Source: Udaeobacter sp025935755 (GTDB taxonomy: Bacteria; Verrucomicrobiota; Verrucomicrobiia; Chthoniobacterales; UBA10450). Taken from it: DNA of 64,000 bases. Location of the stretch: the NCBI GenBank assembly GCA_036278715.1, contig DASUKN010000001.1, forward strand, positions 1 through 64,000, in the 5' to 3' direction. A program made the position numbers and the translations under genes. Shown here piece by piece: positions 6,670-14,347 of the stretch; position 1 is the stretch's first letter; each line of letters opens with the position of its first letter. The notes below the pieces were generated by a model, which worked only from the letters and a program-made list of their open reading frames with translations, had not been told where the DNA came from and searched no databases.

Positions 6670-8731
6670 ACTGCAGCGGAGCGATCAGTGCGCGTTCTTC
6701 CGGGAGAAGTGGTTTGGCTGCCAGCAGGAGGGCGTCATTGCGAGCGCCCTCTCCATAGCCATTCGCAGCGAGGATCGCTGCGCGCACGGCGAGTGCGCCC
6801 GGCGGCTCAACACCGGTTACCCGCGGTTCGCGGATTGCGGCGAACGCCTCCTGCCTCCGCCCGAGGCGAAGGCAGGCTAGTCCGAGGGTTGCCCGAGCTT
6901 GCCAGTTTTGCGGCTCCTTGGCGACGAGCACTTGCGCTTCGCGTCCCGCTGCTTCGGCTGCATGACCTGAAGCGCCTAGCAACAATCGTAGGTAAGCATC
7001 CTGATTGCGTGCTGCTGCGTCATCCGGCCAAAGCTGAGCGATCTCCGCTGAGATTTTTTGCGCTTTAACGGTATCACCAGCTGCCATGGCAAGCCGGAGC
7101 CGGCCGGCATAGGCTTCGCGATTTTTCGGCGTGATTTTGATCGCACCGGCAAAAGCGGAATCGGCTATATCGTTAGCGGAATTTCCCTCAGCATACTTTG
7201 CAAGAGCGATCAATTTCTCGGTCGTGTTCGCGACCTCCAGAGCGCGCTGCCATTCGTTAGTCGCCGCAGTTGCCGAGCCCAGGTGCGCCTGCGCGACCGC
7301 GAGGTACATGTGTTCAAACAAGGGGTCTATCGAAGAGCGCTCGCTCACCAACACCGCTTTGATGTCATTCCAGCGCTGGAGCGATGCAAGCGCATTCAAA
7401 TATGAAAGAAAAAGGTCCGGGCGTTGCATGGCGCGCGCCTCGGGCAACACGTCCAACGTTTTCGCAGGCCGGCCAATTTTATTCAGCCACCCAGCGAGCG
7501 CGCCGAGCGTCTCGTCGGCGAGTTCAGCGCTTCCTTGGTAGGTTTGTGCCAACCGCGACGCGTTTGCGAAGCGCTCGATTGCGTCGGAAACGTACTGATC
7601 CGTCAGAACTGGATCCTGGCGCGCGCGCACTTCAAGTGCCAGGAGCTTGTGAAAAGGCCGCGCATCGGGATGATTTTCAAGAGCGTCCGCTACTTCCTTC
7701 AGGCTCATCGTCCGTCCAACCGGGGTGGGTGGTGGAGTAGCGACTAAAGTAAGAGTGAGACTCGGCGGCGGACTGGTGACCGCCGCTCCTTGAATCGCAG
7801 TTGTGGGTTGAGACGTCGATCCCGGTGAAACTCCTGACGGCGGACCGGCGGCTTCCGCTGGCGCTACCGCGTCTGAGGAAAGCGTAGCTCCTTGCCTGGC
7901 AGGTGCTGGAGATTCTGCCGAGGTACTTTCAAGCGAAAGCGATTTGTTGCCGCTGATTGCGGGGATGGGCGGCACCGTCTGTTCATTTGCAAGCACAGCC
8001 AGTGCGTCGAGCGATGCCGGATTTTTTGGATCGCGGGCCACATCTTCAATTTGCTTCCATGCGCTGGCGTATGGTGGCGAAGAAGGGCTCGTGACGGAGA
8101 GAACGAGCGTCGCAGCAGAGAGAATATTGTACGGTTTTGCCCGTTTATCGGCAAGCACCCGTTCGCCATAATCGAGTGCCAGCAGTGGGTTGCTCTGCCG
8201 AGCGGCGACTTGACCTGCAAACACCAGGTCGATAGGCGCCGGTCCGCCGGGTTGCGCGAGCAGGATTTGAGCTTGCTTCTCTGCCAGCGGGATCTCACCG
8301 GTCATAAGCGCGGCCCCGATGAAATCACGGCGATCGTCGACTGTTAGGCGATGTTCTTCATCCACTTTTTTCCACCATTCCAATGCTGCCGGCCATTGGC
8401 TTGTACGGGACGTCAGCCGTGCAAAGGCGCGCCACGATTGAGGTTCGCTGGGACACAGAAAGTACGCATCACGTGCTTTGGCTGCGGCTTCGTTCCATTT
8501 TTTTTTGTCGATCAAAGCGAACGCTTCGCGTGCGAGCCTGCGCGACTGCCACCCTTTGATTGCTCCGCCGACCGGTCGTGCAGCGAAGTAAATTGCGACG
8601 CCGAGTATGCACGCGACCAGCGTGCCGATCAAAGCGAACCGCCTGATCCGTCGTGCGCGGATTTCTTCGGGCGGAGTTAGGTCGAGATCCTTTTTCTTTT
8701 TCGCAACGGCGCGAGACGACTGCTTTGGCAC
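6668..8731 (-). CDS. TPR-containing membrane-anchored protein of the exosortase module
   Basis: The 687-aa protein starts with a basic, Lys-rich cytoplasmic segment (AKKKKDLDL), then one membrane helix at about residues 32-50, then a long alpha-helical region of degenerate TPR units. A Pro/Ser/Ala-rich linker of about 75 residues near 270-345 separates two TPR blocks. The anchor and repeats suggest a periplasm-facing scaffold. TPR proteins are commonly encoded beside exosortases and polysaccharide export systems, where they hold biosynthesis or export partners; that role here is inferred. The GTG start at 8731 lacks a clear ribosome site, so the true start could be slightly downstream, but the Lys-rich lead fits positive-inside topology. 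The TAG stop lies inside the 6532-6669 repeat cluster. The PEP-CTERM gene ends 76 bases upstream on the same strand. Confidence 0.7.
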   Translation of the reverse strand: MPKQSSRAVAKKKKDLDLTPPEEIRARRIRRFALIGTLVACILGVAIYFAARPVGGAIKGWQSRRLAREAFALIDKKKWNEAAAKARDAYFLCPSEPQSWRAFARLTSRTSQWPAALEWWKKVDEEHRLTVDDRRDFIGAALMTGEIPLAEKQAQILLAQPGGPAPIDLVFAGQVAARQSNPLLALDYGERVLADKRAKPYNILSAATLVLSVTSPSSPPYASAWKQIEDVARDPKNPASLDALAVLANEQTVPPIPAISGNKSLSLESTSAESPAPARQGATLSSDAVAPAEAAGPPSGVSPGSTSQPTTAIQGAAVTSPPPSLTLTLVATPPPTPVGRTMSLKEVADALENHPDARPFHKLLALEVRARQDPVLTDQYVSDAIERFANASRLAQTYQGSAELADETLGALAGWLNKIGRPAKTLDVLPEARAMQRPDLFLSYLNALASLQRWNDIKAVLVSERSSIDPLFEHMYLAVAQAHLGSATAATNEWQRALEVANTTEKLIALAKYAEGNSANDIADSAFAGAIKITPKNREAYAGRLRLAMAAGDTVKAQKISAEIAQLWPDDAAARNQDAYLRLLLGASGHAAEAAGREAQVLVAKEPQNWQARATLGLACLRLGRRQEAFAAIREPRVTGVEPPGALAVRAAILAANGYGEGARNDALLLAAKPLLPEERALIAPLQ

Positions 8732-8807
8732 GCGAGACGTTTACTACCACGTCGCCAGATGTGCAACGCAGATGGGCGACAAGCACGCGATAGGCGTGCC
8801 ACCACAG

Positions 8808-9563
8808 CTAAGCGCGCCGCGATCGCGGCAGAATCAATCTTAGCCGGCGCCGCTGATGCCAGCACAGTCCGAGAACACCGAGTAGCCCACCGGCGATCGT
8901 CGTCGGTTCGGGAATGGCGGCATTTAGCTGGATATTATCAATATTGGTTTGCAAATTTTGCCCGTTTGAATTGCCACCCGAAAAAATGAGTCGGAGATCT
9001 ACGTTTCCTTGGAAATCAATGGCCGCTAGGCCGGTCAAATTAATAGCGACGACGTTGGTTCCGTTAGCAAAAACTACGGGGGCTCCGAAATTCACAAAAC
9101 CTCCTCCATTGACTTGATATTGAACCTGCACCGTGTGGTAGCCGTTGCCGTTGGTATTAACGGCGAAACTTAAGGAAAACCCTGCGTAACCAGTTGAGCC
9201 CTGTGTGACGTTGGTTAACGTAACTATTCCGGTACTGCCGGGGGTGGTAAAAAAACCTACCGAGTGGAGATTCGGTGTTAGGTCACCCGGCGCAACATTT
9301 GCGGCTATGCCGGTCGCGACCTGAGGTGCGGAGCTGCCCGTCTGGTTGAACGAAGCAACTGCCCCGAGCACCTGTCCAGGTGCAACAGACAAGCTGTTGG
9401 TAGCCGGGGAACCGGGTGGCGGTTCATCTTCCAGGTTCCAGTACGTGACCAGTACCGCGTCAGCCTTGGGAGCGAAAGCGGCCATTAACATTAACGTGGC
9501 CGCAATGAGTAAGAGCGAACGAAACCATAAACCGCCCGCCGGAAATTGTTTAAATTTTCGCAT
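8808..9563 (-). CDS. PEP-CTERM sorting-domain secreted protein
   Basis: The 251-aa protein has a signal peptide (basic start MRKFK, hydrophobic stretch at about 15-30, cleavage region ADA near 34-36). The body is rich in Gly, Asn, Thr and Val, as in extracellular beta-sandwich proteins. The C-terminus is a classic PEP-CTERM signal: IPEPTT at 217-222, a membrane segment at about 222-234 and a long Arg-rich tail (HQRRRLRL). The exosortase encoded next to it should cut and sort the protein, probably linking it to surface polysaccharide or releasing it. The start at ATG 9563 is fixed by a strong GGGAGGA ribosome site; the longer frame to 9662 would put 33 non-signal residues first. The basic tail is longer than usual. 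Confidence 0.88.
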   Translation of the reverse strand: MRKFKQFPAGGLWFRSLLLIAATLMLMAAFAPKADAVLVTYWNLEDEPPPGSPATNSLSVAPGQVLGAVASFNQTGSSAPQVATGIAANVAPGDLTPNLHSVGFFTTPGSTGIVTLTNVTQGSTGYAGFSLSFAVNTNGNGYHTVQVQYQVNGGGFVNFGAPVVFANGTNVVAINLTGLAAIDFQGNVDLRLIFSGGNSNGQNLQTNIDNIQLNAAIPEPTTIAGGLLGVLGLCWHQRRRLRLILPRSRRA

Positions 9564-9566
9564 GTA

Positions 9567-9573
9567 TCCTCCC
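9567..9573 (-). promoter_or_regulatory. Strong Shine-Dalgarno for the PEP-CTERM gene
   Basis: On the minus strand GGGAGGA precedes the ATG at 9563 with a spacer of three bases, or five counted from the end of the GGAG core. It decides the start of the PEP-CTERM protein. Ribosome sites this strong are rare in this window. Confidence 0.75.
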
Positions 9574-9642
9574 AAGGCTCGAAGAATTACGCCCCTTGTA
9601 ACAATTCCCGGAGGCATGGCAAGACATTTTTTAAAGATTTTT

Positions 9643-9694
9643 GGTAGGGGCGATTGACTCAATCGCCTGGGCCGCTGGATGAGCGGTCCCTACC
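9643..9694. repeat. 52-bp element with three-way-junction folding potential
   Basis: Outer arms GGTAGGG (9643-9649) and CCCTACC (9688-9694) enclose two inner hairpins: GCGATT/AATCGC (9650-9666) and CCGCT/AGCGG (9672-9686). The whole could fold as a three-way junction in DNA or RNA. The TAG stop of the exosortase gene (complement of 9690-9692) lies in the right arm. It occupies most of the intergenic gap together with A/T-rich sequence at 9620-9642. Confidence 0.7.
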
Positions 9695-11588
9695 TGTTTC
9701 GCGCGTCGCCCGATACGATCACGTCGTGCACCAAGTCGCCTAAATGGGATTCTGCGTCTGTTGAAGAGAACGGTTCGCTGCTGAAAAATATTGCTTCGAT
9801 TACCTGCTGTCCCAAATGGCGGCGACCTTCCAGTACCGCGCGAAGACGCTCGGCGCGGGTCCATTCGGAACGGTTTCCAGACATGCTGGGCAGATCGGCA
9901 TCGCGAGGTGGAGCAGAAGTGCCTGCGGCGCGATCTTCCGATAAACAATAAAATGCGTGCGCGGTCTGCGGCGGAGAATCTTCGAATCTGTGTTGAAATT
10001 CAAAGTGCCGAAACGGCAATTCAAACGAACGGTTTACCGGATACCTGCGCACCCCGTGGTCCGCTACCTGATTCCAGCCGCTTGCAGGCAAACAAACGTC
10101 AGGCCGATGCAGGTTGGCCAGGAGCGCGCTGTTCTTGCCCGGCTCCCAGCGGAACACATACAGGTGACACGTGATTTTAATTGGTCGCGAGCCATTAATC
10201 CTCGTCGCTGTAGCCACGGAGCTATGCGCCGTTTCCGCTGTGGACGGCGAGCTGATCGTCCAAGCCGCTGCATGGCCTTCGTCGAAACGCAGGACGCTGC
10301 GAATTTCTGGATCGATATGCAGTCTACGAAAGTTGGGGTCCTGTTCGGGCCATTGCACACTCCAAGGCGTTCCGCTGACAAGATCGCTTTCGTGAGTGCG
10401 ATACCAGCTTGCTGTTCCAATCTCGACTAGCAAAAGCCAGCAGAGCGCTGCAGCCATATAGCTAATAGGAATTGCCAATTGCCGATTGCCGACACCGAAA
10501 TTTTTCGCGTGCTCGCGACCTAAAGTCGGAGCTGCCGACTGGCGACTCTGAATACTGAGTTCCGACTTCCGACCTCTGGTTTGAGATCTTCCAAGCAGAT
10601 ATGCCAGGCCCATCGCAGCCAAAAAAACGAGCGCGATAATGCTGTAACCGGCAATGTCGTGCCAGCGGCCGACCCCGTACAGGTCTTCTGTCGCAGCAAC
10701 CCGGACGAGAAAAACTGCGCGCACAAAATTCGCTAACAGCGCGATGGCAACAGCACATGCGACGAGCGCAACTCGTCGCAACACGGAGAGTCGTTTCAGT
10801 TCGCCAAAGAGCAGGCCAATCATGAGCGACGTTTGCAAAGAACGAATTCCGCTGCACGCCTCGTTCACGCCGACAAGACCATTGGTCACGCGAATGAGAT
10901 TGCCTTCAACTTGCGCGGGAGTTCCAAGCAGCATTGCCGTTTCCGCTGCGACTCGCGCGACAGCTCGCATCAAACCCTGGATCACCGGAGTTTCAACGGC
11001 TGTCGGCCAGGGTACAGCAATGAAGATAAACGCGACCGGAAACGCGAAATGGCGGAGCCACGATTTGCCTCCTGCCAGCCAGAGGACTAAATACGTCAAC
11101 GTCACGACTGCCAGAGCGTGACCCCAGGCGAGTAATCGCCATTCAGGGTTTGCAATTTCGAAGAGACGAATTGGTAGCAACAGAAGGAGCGCGATACCCG
11201 CGATTGCCAGTGTCGCCGCTGATTTTGCGACTTGGGTTTTGGAGCTTGGGATTTGCACTCCGGGCCTGTCCTGCCAGCGCAGCCAGAAAAGGTAGAGTGC
11301 GAAAAAGGGAACGAACCAACCGAAGTTGTACTGTTCGTTCACGGACCATTCGCCACTAAGCTCTCTGCAAAGTCCAAACCAGAGAGCGGCAAGGAACAAA
11401 ACGCCTAACACAATCCCAAGTGGAAAGCTTTGCCGGGACACTTGCCGTGTCCCGGTAAGTTCGTCTGGTGTCGCGACGTTTTGCACCGGCGAAGAGCTTA
11501 CCAAATTTGCGCGCAAAGCGAATCGGGAATCTAAATTGCAGGCTGGTTGATTCGTTCGTCCCTCTCTCTCATTCTGTGAAATGCCCAC
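9690..11588 (-). CDS. Exosortase fused to an EpsI-like C-terminal domain
   Basis: The 632-aa protein combines two parts. Residues about 56-335 form a polytopic exosortase with the three catalytic positions of the family: Cys245 in NEACSGIRS, Arg290 in NFVR and His310 in GRWHD. Exosortases cleave PEP-CTERM proteins in the inner membrane. After a linker (about 337-372), a further membrane helix at about 375-392 leads to an EpsI/DUF3485-like periplasmic domain with the hallmark HRPDVCLPASGW at 494-505. EpsI is often a separate gene, so this is a fusion. The exact exosortase subclass cannot be told. The GTG at 11588 has no ribosome site and the first 50 residues look unstructured; part of them is encoded by a repeat hairpin (11433-11455), so the real start may be internal. 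The partner substrate gene is just downstream. Confidence 0.9.
   Translation of the reverse strand: MGISQNEREGRTNQPACNLDSRFALRANLVSSSPVQNVATPDELTGTRQVSRQSFPLGIVLGVLFLAALWFGLCRELSGEWSVNEQYNFGWFVPFFALYLFWLRWQDRPGVQIPSSKTQVAKSAATLAIAGIALLLLLPIRLFEIANPEWRLLAWGHALAVVTLTYLVLWLAGGKSWLRHFAFPVAFIFIAVPWPTAVETPVIQGLMRAVARVAAETAMLLGTPAQVEGNLIRVTNGLVGVNEACSGIRSLQTSLMIGLLFGELKRLSVLRRVALVACAVAIALLANFVRAVFLVRVAATEDLYGVGRWHDIAGYSIIALVFLAAMGLAYLLGRSQTRGRKSELSIQSRQSAAPTLGREHAKNFGVGNRQLAIPISYMAAALCWLLLVEIGTASWYRTHESDLVSGTPWSVQWPEQDPNFRRLHIDPEIRSVLRFDEGHAAAWTISSPSTAETAHSSVATATRINGSRPIKITCHLYVFRWEPGKNSALLANLHRPDVCLPASGWNQVADHGVRRYPVNRSFELPFRHFEFQHRFEDSPPQTAHAFYCLSEDRAAGTSAPPRDADLPSMSGNRSEWTRAERLRAVLEGRRHLGQQVIEAIFFSSEPFSSTDAESHLGDLVHDVIVSGDARNR
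10471..10573. repeat. Heptanucleotide repeats within the exosortase linker
   Basis: Two runs of seven-base units lie in the coding region between the exosortase and EpsI-like domains. ATTGCCA, ATTGCCG, ATTGCCG occupies 10471-10491. A second, more degenerate run at 10532-10573 has units of the form NTNCYGA, including CTGCCGA, GTTCCGA and CTTCCGA. They encode the low-complexity linker (KSELSIQSRQS and GVGNRQLA). Such arrays resemble the short tandem heptamer repeats known from cyanobacterial genomes. Unit number can change by threes without shifting the frame. Confidence 0.7.
11433..11455. repeat. Hairpin CCGGGACAC/GTGTCCCGG inside the exosortase 5' coding region
   Basis: A perfect 9-bp stem with a five-base loop (TTGCC) lies in codons about 45-52 of the exosortase frame as called. 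It resembles an inserted REP-type hairpin. Near the 5' end of an mRNA it could slow translation or mark that the true start is downstream. Confidence 0.65.
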
Positions 11589-11599
11589 GCTTAGAGGTT

Positions 11600-11621
11600 G
11601 GCGTCCGCCGCGGCGGACGCC
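11600..11621. repeat. 22-bp perfect palindrome between divergent genes
   Basis: GGCGTCCGCCG joined to its exact reverse complement lies between the exosortase (minus) and WecG-like (plus) genes, followed by CTACA. The GTCCGC core and flanking CTACA resemble the GCTGTAG repeat family. It could be a dispersed repeat or, given its place between two divergent starts, a regulator-binding site. Confidence 0.65.
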
Positions 11622-11672
11622 CTACAATGGCGTGACATGGATCGGTGTTCCATGTTGGATAGCGGCTCATTC

Positions 11673-12425
11673 ATGACTCAGACTCACCAGGTTCTAGGCA
11701 TTCAATTCTTCAATGGCGATGCTGATCAAGCAGTTCAGACAATCATGCACAACGGCGGCTATTTGATTGCCCCTTCGGGAACTTGTTTTGCGCGATTGCG
11801 TGAAGACGAGCGTTATCGGGACGCAGTTCTCGCGGCTGATCTCGTGATTGCCGACAGTGGTTTGATGGTTGTGCTGTATCGCCTGTTCCGTCGTGAAAGC
11901 CTTCAGCGTATTTCGGGCTTGAAGTATTTGAAGCATCTGCTCGTTAGGTTGAAAGGGGCTGCGGCAGAAAAAGTTTTTTGGATCGTACCCAATGAGAGGG
12001 CGGCGCAAAAACTGTTGGATTGGTCCAGGCGGGAAGCGTTGGCGATTTGCGGCGAGGATTGTTACGTCGCGCCGCGATATGGAATTGAAGTCACTGATTC
12101 AAATCTTGTCGCTCTGATTGAGCGCCATCGTCCTGCACAAGTGATTATCGCGATTGGCAGCGGTGCCCAGGAAAAACTGGGTCATTATTTGCGCGAAAAT
12201 TTGTCGTATCGGCCGGCGATTCATTGTATCGGCGCGGCCCTCGGTTTCCTGACGGGCGATCAGATCGCCATTCCCAACTGGGCCGATCGATTCTTCCTCG
12301 GATGGCTTTGGAGATTGTTTGCCCAGCCGCGCACATTTATTCCGCGATTGTCTCGAGGCTTGGAACTTCCCTGGTTGTTTTGGAAATATGGCGAGACGCT
12401 GCCGCCGGTACGGGGAGAAAAATGA
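11673..12425 (+). CDS. WecG/TagA/CpsF-family glycosyltransferase (GT26)
   Basis: The protein (250 aa from ATG 11673) shows the GT26 pattern: VLGIQFFNGDADQAV at the start, a LAPSG-like IAPSGTCFARL segment, and ADLVIADSGLMVVLYR with the conserved aspartate. Its C-terminal part has AIGSGAQEKLG and IGAALGFLTG, then a Trp/Arg-rich tail that probably binds the membrane. The family transfers ManNAc, ManNAcA or related sugars to a lipid-linked acceptor in the second step of polysaccharide or teichoic acid synthesis. Upstream in-frame ATGs at 11637 and 11652 are possible; 11673 best fits the family length. Its stop overlaps the start of the next gene (ATGA), so the two are coupled. Confidence 0.85.
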   Translation: MTQTHQVLGIQFFNGDADQAVQTIMHNGGYLIAPSGTCFARLREDERYRDAVLAADLVIADSGLMVVLYRLFRRESLQRISGLKYLKHLLVRLKGAAAEKVFWIVPNERAAQKLLDWSRREALAICGEDCYVAPRYGIEVTDSNLVALIERHRPAQVIIAIGSGAQEKLGHYLRENLSYRPAIHCIGAALGFLTGDQIAIPNWADRFFLGWLWRLFAQPRTFIPRLSRGLELPWLFWKYGETLPPVRGEK

Positions 12426-14161
12426 TGTGGCGTTCACTGATCGGGCATTGTTTGCCGGTGAGATCACCGTTGCGGCAGATCGGTTTTCCGCCCTTTAGTT
12501 TTCTGTTGGCAATTTGTGCTGCGGACGCGGTCGCGGCTCCGAACATGAATCCGACCGCAACACCTCGTCTTTTGTCTGCGCCAAAACACGGTTTGAACTT
12601 CGTGGTGGGCGCTCGTGGTATCGATTCACTCTCGTTCAATGGAGAATCGCTTCTGGCTTCCCCGAAAAACGGCGAGTTGCAGCCCGAGAAATCTGCGCTT
12701 CGAACTGTACTCGATGCGGTTCTTCCTCTTTCTTTGGATGGTGTCGCCGCGCCGAATAAGAAGCCCGATTCTGTCGAGTTAACCTATCCGTGGGGACGCA
12801 TCTCGTGCGCTTACAGCAAACAAAACAATCGGCTCACGATGGGTGTTGAAGTTTCGAACACCAGTTCCAAAGACGTCGACGAATTCTCTGTTCGTTTGAT
12901 GGAACTCAAATTTCCACGTATTCCGAAAGGCGGCTCGCTCGAGGCGGGCATGTTCGGGTTTGGCTTTAAGGGTCCCGAATGGCTTCTGGATCAGTCTCCG
13001 CCTTCGATTCCGTTAATAGCTGATCCGCGCTTTGTCGTGCCGATTGTTGCGGTCGACTATGGAACCGGCGCGCTCAATTTTTGCAGCGATGATTCGGAGT
13101 GCGCCGTGAGCGTGCCCTATTCGACGAATTTTCCTGCCAGAACCAGTTATCCATTTATAATCACTTGTCGCGACGTCAAGCCGGGCGCTCGCAAGACATT
13201 CCATGTTTCTCTGCGCTTCGGTCCTGCAGGTGCGCAGGTGCAAGATCTGTCGGCCGACGCTTTGGAGAATTACGCGAAACATTATCCATTCGAAGTAAAC
13301 TGGAGCGATCGTCGTCCCATTGGCGCGATCTTCTTAGCAGGACCGCAAGTGAATGTGAGTTCTAACCCGCGGCGGTGGACTGTGAATTTCGGCGAGGTGG
13401 ACGTCACCAATGACAAGGGCAAAGCAACATTCCGAACCGCGCTTTTGAAGCTGGCCGATGACAGCATTCGCGTCCTAAAGGATACCGGTGCGCAGGGAAT
13501 GATTACATGGGATCCGGAAGGTGAAGAGTTCCCCGGCGCGTGTTATTACGGCGATCCACGTCTCGTTCCGACATTCGCGCCCGAAATGGAGTTCAAAGGC
13601 GATTCGGGAAAAAGCGTGATTGACGAGTACTTCGAGAAATTTCGTGCAGCCGGATTGAAAACCGGGATTTGTATTCGGCCCCAGGACGTGGCGATGATTG
13701 ATGGCAAACCGGTGCACCAGGCCGCCGACGACGACCAAGCGGTCCGGATACTTCGGGAAAAGGTCGCTTATGCGAACAAGCGATGGGGTTGCACACTGTT
13801 CTATGTGGATTCCACCGCGACTGCAGGTCGCCCATTTTATCCCGAAGTTTTTGAAGCTGTCGCGAAAGCCTTTCCCAATGTGCTGCTCATTCCGGAAAAT
13901 GAATCGATGCGTTATTTCGCGTACTCCGCTCCGCTAAACTCGTATCAGCATCACAAGGTTACTTCGACACCGGTTGGCGCACGATTGGTCTATCCGAAAT
14001 CGTTTTGTGTATTGATGGCGGCTGATGGCGATCAGCCTCACGATCACGCATCGCTTTTGGATGCCGTTCGACACGGCGATATATTGCTTTTCAACGGTTG
14101 GTACGGCGGTCCGCCGGCCGAAAAAATCAAAAACCTCTATAGTTCCTCACAACCCCGCTGA
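12422..14161 (+). CDS. Secreted (beta/alpha)-barrel glycosidase-like protein, function unknown
   Basis: The 579-aa protein begins ATGATG overlapping the previous stop. It has a long signal region with a hydrophobic core FSFLLAICAADAVAA at about 26-40. Residues 60-300 resemble a beta-sandwich domain. From about 315 the sequence looks like a TIM barrel of glycoside-hydrolase type, with GMITWDPEGEEFPGA, CIRPQDVAMI, TLFYVDST and LIPENES each ending a strand in acidic residues. It probably binds or cleaves a polysaccharide outside the cytoplasm. I cannot name the family; alpha-galactosidase-like barrels are the nearest impression. Coupling to a WecG-like transferase suggests action on the same polymer, perhaps trimming or release. 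Confidence 0.6.
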   Translation: MMWRSLIGHCLPVRSPLRQIGFPPFSFLLAICAADAVAAPNMNPTATPRLLSAPKHGLNFVVGARGIDSLSFNGESLLASPKNGELQPEKSALRTVLDAVLPLSLDGVAAPNKKPDSVELTYPWGRISCAYSKQNNRLTMGVEVSNTSSKDVDEFSVRLMELKFPRIPKGGSLEAGMFGFGFKGPEWLLDQSPPSIPLIADPRFVVPIVAVDYGTGALNFCSDDSECAVSVPYSTNFPARTSYPFIITCRDVKPGARKTFHVSLRFGPAGAQVQDLSADALENYAKHYPFEVNWSDRRPIGAIFLAGPQVNVSSNPRRWTVNFGEVDVTNDKGKATFRTALLKLADDSIRVLKDTGAQGMITWDPEGEEFPGACYYGDPRLVPTFAPEMEFKGDSGKSVIDEYFEKFRAAGLKTGICIRPQDVAMIDGKPVHQAADDDQAVRILREKVAYANKRWGCTLFYVDSTATAGRPFYPEVFEAVAKAFPNVLLIPENESMRYFAYSAPLNSYQHHKVTSTPVGARLVYPKSFCVLMAADGDQPHDHASLLDAVRHGDILLFNGWYGGPPAEKIKNLYSSSQPR

Positions 14162-14347
14162 GAACTTCATTCGGTTCGTTTAGGAACTCGATCCGACAAC
14201 TCGGCGGCCAATGATGACATAGAGGTCCAATTCTTTGTTGGATTGGCCTGGCCTTTGACACCTCAGTTTTCCCGTAGATAGTTGGCAAATTCGCGCCGTT
14301 CCATCACTATGGGTGTTTCCTTTTTGAATGCGTAACTCGGAGCTGCC

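Noticed and set aside
7892..8347. Long plus-strand frame opposite the TPR protein gene
   Set aside because: Shadow of a GC-rich coding region; Cys- and Arg-rich with no domain.
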